From NCBI GenBank assembly GCA_043802925.1, contig JAZDKP010000019.1, positions 1 to 22,535 on the forward strand: a stretch of DNA of 22,535 nt, read 5' to 3'. The position numbers and the translations under genes are program-made. This DNA comes from JAZDKP01 sp043802925 (GTDB lineage: Bacteria; Fibrobacterota; OXYB2-FULL-49-7; JAEUSG01). Every line of letters starts with the position of its first letter. Within the stretch, counting starts at the first letter, position 1. Under the pieces are notes generated by a model. The model was not told where the DNA came from, did no database searches, and saw only the letters and a list, made by a program, of their open reading frames with translations. Shown here one piece after another: positions 14,499 through 22,019 of this stretch.

Positions 14499-14780
14499 AT
14501 GGATGATAAAATGATACTTATAAACGGAATTGGCCTCTTTTTATGCCTTTTAATTTTGTTACTTCCATTTTTCTATCTACAAAAAAAAGAAAGACGTTCC
14601 AAAACGGCCGCCGCAAAGCGGGCTCGGAAGGCCTATAATCTAAGTGTGATTGGTTGTTCAGAATGCAATGGAGGCGACTGTGAGGTATGCAGACAGAAAG
14701 AGGCGATGGATAAGGAAAAGAATGGTCCAAAGACAGGCATGATGAATGGGCCATTGACGGGTAGGGTAAAGTTCAATTGA
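14499..14780 (+). CDS. Small single-helix membrane protein with a cysteine cluster
   Basis: About 93 residues from the ATG at 14499; an ATG at 14511 is equally possible (GGA seven bases upstream). One N-terminal membrane helix (about 6-25) is followed by a basic stretch (KKERRSK...KRARKAYN) that should keep the rest in the cytoplasm. The segment CSECNGGDCEVC has two CxxC pairs and could bind a metal. No family recognised. It lies 18 bases after the three-helix protein and 13 bases before the amidotransferase. Spacing and strand favour a real gene in the operon, though it is short. Confidence 0.55.
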   Translation: MDDKMILINGIGLFLCLLILLLPFFYLQKKERRSKTAAAKRARKAYNLSVIGCSECNGGDCEVCRQKEAMDKEKNGPKTGMMNGPLTGRVKFN

Positions 14781-14793
14781 ATTGGAGGTTTTT

Positions 14794-16269
14794 ATGTGTG
14801 GAATAGCCGGAATCATGTCCGAAGAAAAAGAGGTGGTTCAGCATATGATGGCCCGCCTGATGCACAGGGGACCGGATGGAAGCGGATTACGGCAAAAAAA
14901 AGGGTGCGTGCTGGGGCATACCCGTCTTTCAATTATTGACCTCGAGGGTGGTGCCCAGCCCATGGACGACAATGAAAAGCAGGTTCAAATCGTGTTTAAT
15001 GGTGAAATCTATAATTTCCCAACCCTTCGTTACGCCCTGGGCCAGGACCGGTTTTTAACCCACAGTGATACGGAAGTCATTCTGGAATTGTTCAAGTCGG
15101 ATCCCAAGCATTTACCACAGCGCCTGGACGGCATGTTCGCTTTTGCAATCCGAAACGGGGATGAAGTCATCCTCGGGCGTGACCCGCTCGGTATAAAACC
15201 GCTTTATATGGGCCAAAGAAAAGGAAGCCTTGTTTTCGCTTCTGAAATAAAAGCGCTGGTGGATGTCTGCGACCATATCGAAGAGTTCCCGCCCGGCCAT
15301 GTGTTTTCCACAAAAAAAGGTCTGTACCGGTATTATCAGCTTGCTTTAAATGAAATTGAAAACCTGGACGTCCATGAAGCTCAGGCAAAGGTGCTTGAAC
15401 TGCTGGAACAGGCGGTCTTTAAAAGAATGGTTGCCGATGTGCCGGTGGGGGTGTTCTTAAGCGGGGGGCTGGACAGCAGCCTTATCGCGGCCCTTGCCCG
15501 TCGCATAAAAGAGCCGCTCGATACCTTTTCGGTTGGCATGGCCGGGAGTTCGGACAAGCCCTATGCCGATGTCATGGTCAAACACCTTGGAACACGGCAT
15601 CACGAATACACCTTCTCCCTGACGGAAGCACTCGATGCGCTGCCGGAAATCATCTACCATCTGGAGAGTTTTGACGCGGCGCTTGTCCGGAGCGCCATTC
15701 CGAACTACTTTCTGGCCCGTTTGGCGGGGCAGCACGTCAAGGTCGCCCTCTCGGGCGAAGGGGCGGACGAACTTTTTTCCGGGTATCATTACCTGAAAAG
15801 CATCCCGCAGCTTCAGCTGCAGTTGGAACTGCTGGAAATTACCCAGGCCCTCCACAATACCAATCTGCAGCGGTGCGACCGCATGAGCATGGCGCACGGG
15901 TTGGAGGTGCGGGTGCCGTTCCTGGATTTGAAACTGGTGGATTATGCTTTCCGGATACCGGTGCAATATAAACTTGCTCAGCCCGGGAACACGGAAAAAT
16001 GGATATTGCGCAAAGTCGCTGAAAAAATAATTCCGGCCAGTGTCGCCTGGCGGAGCAAGGAAAAATTCGCGGCCGGGACCGGCCTTGGCGAAAAGATGGC
16101 CGCCTTTGCCGAGGAGCAGCTGGAAGGGCTGGAATTCCACAGTCAAGGCGAGATGTTTGATGGTATATTGATTCGAAACAAAGAGGAGTTTTTTTATTAC
16201 CAGATTTTCAAGACATTGTTTCCGAATAAGGAAATCCTGCCGCTGGTGGGCAGGAGCCGTAGTTTATAA
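14794..16269 (+). CDS. asnB: Asparagine synthetase-like glutamine amidotransferase (AsnB family)
   Basis: A 491-residue two-domain amidotransferase. I use the ATG at 14794 because it puts the catalytic Cys at position 2 (MCGIAG), as class II amidotransferases require, and GGAGG (14784-14788) is five bases upstream. The glutaminase domain (2 to about 160) has HRGPDG, RLSIIDL and FNGEIYN. The synthetase domain has the ATP pyrophosphatase loop SGGLDSS (223-229), then SGEGADELFSGY and the late RCDRMSMAHGLEVRVPFLD segment. By family it converts aspartate, glutamine and ATP to asparagine, glutamate, AMP and PPi. It is somewhat shorter than E. coli AsnB (554 residues). AsnB relatives also amidate other carboxylates, and its position beside a B12 protein leaves the true substrate open. 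Confidence 0.85.
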   Translation: MCGIAGIMSEEKEVVQHMMARLMHRGPDGSGLRQKKGCVLGHTRLSIIDLEGGAQPMDDNEKQVQIVFNGEIYNFPTLRYALGQDRFLTHSDTEVILELFKSDPKHLPQRLDGMFAFAIRNGDEVILGRDPLGIKPLYMGQRKGSLVFASEIKALVDVCDHIEEFPPGHVFSTKKGLYRYYQLALNEIENLDVHEAQAKVLELLEQAVFKRMVADVPVGVFLSGGLDSSLIAALARRIKEPLDTFSVGMAGSSDKPYADVMVKHLGTRHHEYTFSLTEALDALPEIIYHLESFDAALVRSAIPNYFLARLAGQHVKVALSGEGADELFSGYHYLKSIPQLQLQLELLEITQALHNTNLQRCDRMSMAHGLEVRVPFLDLKLVDYAFRIPVQYKLAQPGNTEKWILRKVAEKIIPASVAWRSKEKFAAGTGLGEKMAAFAEEQLEGLEFHSQGEMFDGILIRNKEEFFYYQIFKTLFPNKEILPLVGRSRSL

Positions 16270-16311
16270 CCGTTCATTGCCGGATAAACCCGCGAATAAA
16301 GGAAACGTATC

Positions 16312-18183
16312 ATGAACCACGATGCTTCATGGGAAGATGTATTCGGTTTTGTCCGGCCCGCAATGGACGCCCATACGCTGGGGATGCAGTCCGCGGCCCA
16401 GTTGCTGCGGGATTCCAATTTTAAGGTCCTTCTGGCGGGCCCGGAAGTATGCAAATCACTTGAAAAATCCGGAGTGAAAAGAAATACAGGCATCCTAAAA
16501 GCCTGGTTGGAGTCCTGTTCCATTTCACGGCTGGGTTTCAGCTACCGGCTGGACCCCGATGACGCCGTAACCCTGTTCAACCAGTTTTATGAGACGCTGC
16601 AGGAAGAGAAAATGTTTTCGGAACAGGGTGGACGCCTTACCGCACTCTTTTTTGCGGGTCTTCCGGAGGCCTGCGAGGTCATCAAGCGGCAATTCGGTTC
16701 CAAGGTGGAGGTTTTCTATGGGGACGAAGATGTCAGCGAAACATTGTCCAAGCTCGGCGTTGCAGCACTGAAAAGACCCGCATCATTGGAACGGGATACG
16801 GCCTACGACCAGGCCCGGATGCAGTTCGGTCGTGAACTTATTGCCTCGGAAGAACACCAGGCGATTAAACCCTCAGAACGAGGCGGCTATCCGGCCTTTG
16901 GAACAGCCCAGGATACGGTGATGGACCGGCTCCAGTATTGCACACAGCGAAAATTGCTGCCGCTTATCAGGGTCCATGCCGGCCCTTATCTCCCCGAGCG
17001 GGAGAAGGCCGTCCAGCTTTTTCTGGATTGGTCAACGCAGCTGGCCGAAGGCGGCCTTCTCGATGTACTCTCCATCGGTACGTCGCAGCTTACCCAATCT
17101 CATTTCGGTGATTCCTGGCATGAATTGCCCAATGGCGGCGGCGTTCCACTCAAGTTTCCGGAAGAACTCACCGCGGTCTGGCAGGCGGCCCGGCCCATGC
17201 TGGTCCGCATTTATGCCGGGACCCAGGGAGTTCCTCGTTTGGCGCACCTGTACGAAAAGACGCTCAACATGGCATGGCATGCATTATCGCTCTTCTGGTT
17301 TTGCAAACTGGACGGCAGGGGGCCATATACATTGATGGAAAACCTGCATTTGCACTTCGAAACGCTGTCCATCATCGCCCAAAGCGGCAAGCCCTATGAG
17401 CCTAATCTTGCCCATCACTTCTCCTTTCGCGGGTCTGATGATGTCAGCGCAATCGTAGCTGCTGTTCTTGGGGTCCGCGTCGCAAAACGCATGGGAATCC
17501 GGCATGTTATTTTGCAATATATGCTGAATACTCCCAAAGGAACCTGGGGAATACAGGACCTGGCAAAAGCCAGGGCGCTGCTGACGTTGGCACGGGAACA
17601 GGAGGATGATTTCTTCCAAGTTATTCTTCAGCCCCGGGCCGGGCTGGATTATTTTTCCCATGACGAAGTAAAGGCGCGCGCCCAACTGGCTGCCGCAACA
17701 GCGCTCATGGACGACATCGAGCCGGGCAATCCCAACAGTCCGGGTATCATCCATGTGGTGAGCTATACCGAAGGGTCGCGGTTGGCGGATCCACCGGTTA
17801 TCAACGAGAGCATCCGCATCACCCATGCCGCGTTAAACAAATGGCGGCGGCTTCGGCAGAAAGGGCAAATTGACGACATGTCCAACCATCCCGAAACCGT
17901 TCTCAGGACCCGGCAAATCCTCTCCGAGGCGAGGGCGCTTTTACATGCTATGGACTGGCAAATACCAATGCCGTACACGCCCCTGGGGCTGCATCGTATT
18001 TTCAAAGCCGGGTTCCTGCCCGTACCCCAGCTTGATTATTGCCGGGACGAGTTCCCCAATGCGGTCGATTGGGAAACCCGTCTTATCCAGGGGGCGGTAC
18101 GCCTTGTGGATGCATCCGGCAATATCCTTGAAACAAAAGAACGTCTTAAAAAGGCTCAAACGAATTTGGCCTTACTTATGTAA
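16312..18183 (+). CDS. Cobalamin-binding, mutase-like fusion protein of unknown substrate
   Basis: A 623-residue cytoplasmic protein. The N-terminal 150 residues look like a B12-binding Rossmann domain: MDAHTLG contains the DxHxxG loop (19-24), whose His21 would be the lower cobalt ligand, followed by AAQLLRDSNFKVLLAG. The later signatures are degenerate (GFSYRL at 75-80 for SxL; AGLP at 115-118 for GG). Residues about 195-600 look like a TIM-barrel mutase related at a distance to glutamate mutase E (HAGPYLPE, then RIYAGTQGVPRLA, HHFSFRG, and WGIQDLAKARALL, comparable with that family's 'N-x-x-QD-x-A' region). The combined size is near GlmS plus GlmE. It should bind adenosylcobalamin and rearrange a carbon skeleton, if active. 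AAAGGAAA (16298-16305) precedes the ATG by six bases. Weak-similarity call; substrate unknown. Confidence 0.6.
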   Translation: MNHDASWEDVFGFVRPAMDAHTLGMQSAAQLLRDSNFKVLLAGPEVCKSLEKSGVKRNTGILKAWLESCSISRLGFSYRLDPDDAVTLFNQFYETLQEEKMFSEQGGRLTALFFAGLPEACEVIKRQFGSKVEVFYGDEDVSETLSKLGVAALKRPASLERDTAYDQARMQFGRELIASEEHQAIKPSERGGYPAFGTAQDTVMDRLQYCTQRKLLPLIRVHAGPYLPEREKAVQLFLDWSTQLAEGGLLDVLSIGTSQLTQSHFGDSWHELPNGGGVPLKFPEELTAVWQAARPMLVRIYAGTQGVPRLAHLYEKTLNMAWHALSLFWFCKLDGRGPYTLMENLHLHFETLSIIAQSGKPYEPNLAHHFSFRGSDDVSAIVAAVLGVRVAKRMGIRHVILQYMLNTPKGTWGIQDLAKARALLTLAREQEDDFFQVILQPRAGLDYFSHDEVKARAQLAAATALMDDIEPGNPNSPGIIHVVSYTEGSRLADPPVINESIRITHAALNKWRRLRQKGQIDDMSNHPETVLRTRQILSEARALLHAMDWQIPMPYTPLGLHRIFKAGFLPVPQLDYCRDEFPNAVDWETRLIQGAVRLVDASGNILETKERLKKAQTNLALLM

Positions 18184-18192
18184 AGGCGGCTT

Positions 18193-19470
18193 ATGGATAA
18201 ACTACTTGTCATTATATTTGTTCTGGGTTATCTGGCCATCGCTCTAGAACATCTGATTAAAATCAACAAGTCCGCTGTCGCGTTGACTACAGGCGTTCTC
18301 TGCTGGGTTGTCCTGCTGCTCTCCGGCCACCAGGGGAGCCATGCCGCAGGCGAAGCTCTGGTGGGTCACCTGGGCGAACTCTCGGGAATCCTCTTCTTTT
18401 TGCTGGGGGCAATGACCATCGTCGAATTGATCGACAGTCACAGCGGTTTTACCCTGGTGGCGCGTTTGTTCAAGACCACCAGTAAGCGCCGGCTGCTCTG
18501 GGGCGTTGGATTGCTTTGCTTTTTTATGTCCGCGGTTCTGGATAACCTCACCACGACCATCGTCATGGTCACTCTCCTGAAAAAAGTGATTTCTAAATCC
18601 GATGAACGGCTTCTTTTCGCGGGCATCGTGGTGATTGCGGCCAATGCGGGTGGCGCCTGGTCGCCCATCGGCGATGTGACCACGACCATGCTCTGGATTA
18701 GCGGCCGCGTGACAGCGGCGAGGCTGGTTCACGACCTGTTTCTGCCTTCCCTGGTGTGCCTTGCGGTGCCACTGGCCATCGTTTCCTTTTCGTTACGCGG
18801 TACGCTGACAGCCCTGCCTGTCGAAGAAATTCAGGATGAAAAGTTATCCGCAACCCCGTTCGAGCGCAACCTGGTTTTGTTTCTGGGCATAAGCCTTTTA
18901 CTGATGGTTCCGGTCTTTAAAACACTTGCAGGCCTTCCACCATTTGCGGGCATGCTGCTGGCGCTGGGTATCCTTTGGGCGGTCACGGATATTCTTCACA
19001 TCAGGGACCGGGATCGGGGCCGGATGTTTTCAGCCAACGAGGCCCTCCATCGCATTGACTCTTCCAGCATTCTTTGTTTTCTGGGGATTCTTCTCGCGGT
19101 GGGCGCGCTTCAATTTTCGGGCAAGCTTTTGCAGCTCGCCCTTTTTACCGAGCGCATTTTTCACAGGCCCGAATGGATAGCTGGTATCCTGGGCGTCTTG
19201 TCCGCGATAATTGACAATGTGCCCCTTGTCGGCAGTGCAATCGCCATGTATGACTTGTCTTTTTATCCGGTGGACCATCCCTTCTGGCAGATGCTGGCTT
19301 ACAGCGCGGGCACCGGGGGAAGCATGTTGATTATAGGCTCCGCCGCCGGCGTGGCCGCCATGGGCCTTGCCAAAATTAACTTCTTCTGGTATTTGAGGAA
19401 GATAGCGCCCCTGGCCGCGGCCGGTTTCCTGGTGGGCGGTGCGACCTTTTTATTAATGCACTCGCTATAA
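18193..19470 (+). CDS. nhaD: NhaD-type Na+/H+ antiporter
   Basis: A 425-residue integral membrane protein with about 11-12 helices. The ion-transporter (ArsB/NhaD) signature segments are clear: SAVLDNLTTTIVMV (113-126) and NAGGAWSPIGDVTTTMLW (151-168), with a symmetry-related DNVPLVGSAIAMYD and GGSMLIIGSAAGVAAMG near the C-terminus. NhaD proteins export Na+ or Li+ in exchange for protons, giving salt and alkali tolerance. It starts nine bases after the mutase-like gene, with AAAGG just before, so the two are probably co-expressed. It may remove sodium or restore the gradient while its neighbours make or import a solute, which is inference. The symbol reflects family membership. Confidence 0.88.
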   Translation: MDKLLVIIFVLGYLAIALEHLIKINKSAVALTTGVLCWVVLLLSGHQGSHAAGEALVGHLGELSGILFFLLGAMTIVELIDSHSGFTLVARLFKTTSKRRLLWGVGLLCFFMSAVLDNLTTTIVMVTLLKKVISKSDERLLFAGIVVIAANAGGAWSPIGDVTTTMLWISGRVTAARLVHDLFLPSLVCLAVPLAIVSFSLRGTLTALPVEEIQDEKLSATPFERNLVLFLGISLLLMVPVFKTLAGLPPFAGMLLALGILWAVTDILHIRDRDRGRMFSANEALHRIDSSSILCFLGILLAVGALQFSGKLLQLALFTERIFHRPEWIAGILGVLSAIIDNVPLVGSAIAMYDLSFYPVDHPFWQMLAYSAGTGGSMLIIGSAAGVAAMGLAKINFFWYLRKIAPLAAAGFLVGGATFLLMHSL

Positions 19471-19500
19471 CAAAGACTTTTAGGATATCATTCATATGAA

Positions 19501-19508
19501 AAAGGAGG
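19501..19508 (+). promoter_or_regulatory. Ribosome-binding site deciding the DUF2934-like start
   Basis: AAAGGAGG at 19501-19508 ends five bases before the GTG at 19514, ideal spacing. The upstream in-frame ATG at 19496 has only AGGA about ten bases away. The site itself would be coding if the ATG were used. Confidence 0.5.
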
Positions 19509-19513
19509 CTCTG

Positions 19514-19711
19514 GTGCGGGAAAAGAAAGCCGTTAAGAAAAGAAATGAAAAAAAGGTTAGTCTCGTTCTGGATGAGTTTATCGCTAAGATACCTGCCCGT
19601 GCCCTGGAAATTTATAAAACCCGGATACAATCCGGTATCCCAGGGGACGAACTGAGCGATTGGCTCCAGGCCGAAAAGGAAATAATAGCCCGTTTCTACA
19701 TCAAGGCATAG
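19514..19711 (+). CDS. Small DUF2934-like protein
   Basis: A 65-residue basic protein from GTG 19514 (71 residues if the ATG at 19496 is used). After a Lys/Arg-rich N-terminus, its second half, IPARALEIYKTRI then GDELSDWLQAEKEI, matches the pattern of DUF2934 proteins (Ile-Ala-x-x-Ala-Tyr-x-x-Tyr ... Gly/Asp ... Asp-Trp-Leu-x-Ala-Glu). The role of this family is not known. It is 43 bases after the antiporter gene and 8 before the glycosyltransferase gene, so clearly part of the same unit. No membrane helix or signal. Confidence 0.65.
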   Translation: MREKKAVKKRNEKKVSLVLDEFIAKIPARALEIYKTRIQSGIPGDELSDWLQAEKEIIARFYIKA

Positions 19712-19719
19712 GATTTGTA

Positions 19720-22005
19720 ATGGAACAAAAGAATAATGGAATTAAGAAGATTGCTTTTATCGGCAATTATCTGCCGCGCCAATGCGGCATCGCCACTTTC
19801 ACAACGGACTTGTGCGAATCCGTTGCGGGTGCTTGTCCGGATATCCAGTGCTTTGCTGTTCCGGTGACCGACATTCCGGAAGGTTACGATTATCCCGACC
19901 GGGTGCGGTTCGAAATCAAAGCCGCGGACCTGGATTCCTATGACCGCGCCGCTGATTTCCTGAACATCAGCAACGTGGATGTCGTCTGCCTGCAGCACGA
20001 ATACGGAATTTATGGCGGCGCCGCTGGAAGTTTCATCCTGACCCTTCTTCGCAAGCTGACCATGCCCGTTGTGACTACGCTGCACACGGTGCTTCGCAAC
20101 CCAAACGCCCAGCAGCAGCGGGTAATGGCGGAACTGGTGGAATTGTCCGACGCCATCATTGTCATGACCGCGCGGGCCGTTGATTTCTTAAAAACCATTT
20201 ACCGCGTTCCGGAAAATAAAATACGCCTTATTCCCCACGGCATTCATGATGTGCCCTTTCTGGATCCGAACTTTTACAAGGATCAGTTCAGCGTGGAAGG
20301 CAAAATCGTGGTGCTTACCTTCGGCCTTTTATCAGAGAAGAAGGGCATCGAACATGTCATCCAGGCGCTGCCTGAGGTCATTCGGCGTTTTCCCAATGTC
20401 GTCTACCTGGTTCTCGGCGCAACCCATCCCAACTTGATCCGGAGCGAAGGGGAAATTTACCGGCTTAGCCTGGAAAGGCTGGCCGGGGAACTGGAAGTTG
20501 AAAAGAACGTGATTTTCATTAACCGCTTTGTGACCTTGGAAGAACTGAAAGAATTTATTGTGGCGGCTGACATTTACATTACTCCTTACCTGGATGAGGA
20601 ACAGATAACCTCCGGCACCCTGGCCTATTCCTTCGGTGCTGGTAACGCCGTCGTCTCCACGCCATATTGGCACGCCGCCGAACTGCTGAACCAGGGACGG
20701 GGAATTCTGGTTCCTTTTAAAGACCCCGGGGCCATCGCCAAGGCCATCCTGCGCCTGGTGGGCAACGAGACCGAACGCCATGCCTTGCGGAAAAATGCCT
20801 ACCTGTACGGCCGGGACATGGTCTGGGGCGCGATTGCCGAACGGTATTGCCGAACATTTGAAGAAGCGCGGCTTAAACGGCCGACAATGGTTAAAAAAAG
20901 GCTTCTTATTCCAGCAACAGATGGCCGTAAACCGGACCTTCCGAAAATCAAACTGGACCACCTGTTCCGGATGACGGACTCGACAGGCTTGTTTCAGCAT
21001 GCCGCATTCACGGTCCCGAATTTTGAGGAAGGGTACACCACGGACGACAACGCCCGAGCCCTGATCCTGATGATTCTTCTTGAGGAACTGGGCGGAGCGG
21101 ATGCCAAACAGCTTACGGACAACGCATCAACATACCTGGCATTCTTGAAATTCGCATTCGACCATGAAACCGGCCGTTTCAGGAATTTCATGTCGTTTGA
21201 GAGGACCTGGACATCCGTTCCAGGCTCCGAAGACAGCCATGGCCGCTCACTTTGGGCGCTCGGAACCTGTATCGGCCGGACAAAGAATACCGGGTTTCAG
21301 AACCTGGCGGGCCAGTTGTTCGAACTCGCGCTTCCTCCGACTTATGAATTTACTTCACTCCGCAGCTGGGCTTTTACGCTCATCGGCATCCATGAATATC
21401 TTCGCCGCTTTGATGGGGACTGGCTGGTAAGCCAGGGACGGGAGTTTCTGGCTGTCAAACTTTTCAAGGAATATACACATTATAGCGGGCCGGATTGGCC
21501 CTGGTTTGAACCCACGGCGACCTACTGCAACGCAAAACTGCCGCATGCCCTTATCTTAAGCGGCCGGTGGCTCGGGCGTAAGGACATGCTGCAGTCCGGA
21601 CTGGATGCATTGGACTGGCTCCTACGGGTGCAAACGGCACCCCAGGGCTTTTTTCACTCGATTGGCAGCAATGGATTCTTTCCAAAAGGCGGCAAACCGG
21701 CGCCCCATGACCAGCAGCCCATTGAGGCTCACGCCATGGTTTCAGCCTGCCTGGAGGCCTATCGGACAACCAAGGATACCCGATGGTATGATGGCGCATG
21801 GAAGACGTTCCAGTGGTTCCTGGGTAGGAACAGTCTGGGTCTCCCCCTTTACGATTCCAAGACGGGCGGATGCCATGACGCGTTGCACATGGACCGCGTC
21901 AATCAGAACGAAGGCGCGGAATCCAGCCTGGCATTCTGCCTTTCCCTCGTTGAAATGGAGCTCATGGAAAACACCATGCAAAGCCTCAAGGAACCTCAGT
22001 CCTGA
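19720..22005 (+). CDS. GT4 glycosyltransferase fused to an alpha/alpha-barrel domain
   Basis: A 762-codon gene including the stop (761 residues). Residues 9 to about 400 are a GT-B glycosyltransferase of family 4: PRQCGIATFTTDL at the N-terminus, HEYGIYGG, LHTVL, VLTFGLLSEKKGIEHVI, and the nucleotide-sugar region SGTLAYSFGAG...STPYWHAAELL with GRGILVPFKD. Residues about 410-755 form a separate domain rich in Trp, Tyr and His (GYTTDDNARALILMILLEEL, DSHGRSLWALG, DWPWFEPTATYCNAKLPHALI), resembling six-hairpin alpha/alpha-barrel glycosidases. Sugar and acceptor are unknown. The GH130 gene beginning 14 bases later suggests a mannoside or related oligosaccharide. I use ATG 19720 (AGGA seven bases upstream); the frame open from 19660 overlaps the previous gene. 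Confidence 0.82.
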   Translation: MEQKNNGIKKIAFIGNYLPRQCGIATFTTDLCESVAGACPDIQCFAVPVTDIPEGYDYPDRVRFEIKAADLDSYDRAADFLNISNVDVVCLQHEYGIYGGAAGSFILTLLRKLTMPVVTTLHTVLRNPNAQQQRVMAELVELSDAIIVMTARAVDFLKTIYRVPENKIRLIPHGIHDVPFLDPNFYKDQFSVEGKIVVLTFGLLSEKKGIEHVIQALPEVIRRFPNVVYLVLGATHPNLIRSEGEIYRLSLERLAGELEVEKNVIFINRFVTLEELKEFIVAADIYITPYLDEEQITSGTLAYSFGAGNAVVSTPYWHAAELLNQGRGILVPFKDPGAIAKAILRLVGNETERHALRKNAYLYGRDMVWGAIAERYCRTFEEARLKRPTMVKKRLLIPATDGRKPDLPKIKLDHLFRMTDSTGLFQHAAFTVPNFEEGYTTDDNARALILMILLEELGGADAKQLTDNASTYLAFLKFAFDHETGRFRNFMSFERTWTSVPGSEDSHGRSLWALGTCIGRTKNTGFQNLAGQLFELALPPTYEFTSLRSWAFTLIGIHEYLRRFDGDWLVSQGREFLAVKLFKEYTHYSGPDWPWFEPTATYCNAKLPHALILSGRWLGRKDMLQSGLDALDWLLRVQTAPQGFFHSIGSNGFFPKGGKPAPHDQQPIEAHAMVSACLEAYRTTKDTRWYDGAWKTFQWFLGRNSLGLPLYDSKTGGCHDALHMDRVNQNEGAESSLAFCLSLVEMELMENTMQSLKEPQS

Positions 22006-22019
22006 ATAAAGGAACTTCG

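Noticed and set aside
15457..16146. 229-codon minus-strand frame inside the amidotransferase gene
   Set aside because: Antisense to conserved AsnB motifs and with no recognisable domain.
16312..18183. Ornithine or lysine aminomutase, pairing with the ornithine-racemase-like gene
   Set aside because: Aminomutase large subunits carry B12 at the C-terminus and a PLP lysine; here the B12 motif is N-terminal, no PLP motif is visible, and the racemase is in a different cluster 10 kb away.
20332..21000. 222-codon minus-strand frame inside the glycosyltransferase gene
   Set aside because: Antisense to conserved GT4 motifs; low-complexity Phe/Gln composition typical of a shadow frame.
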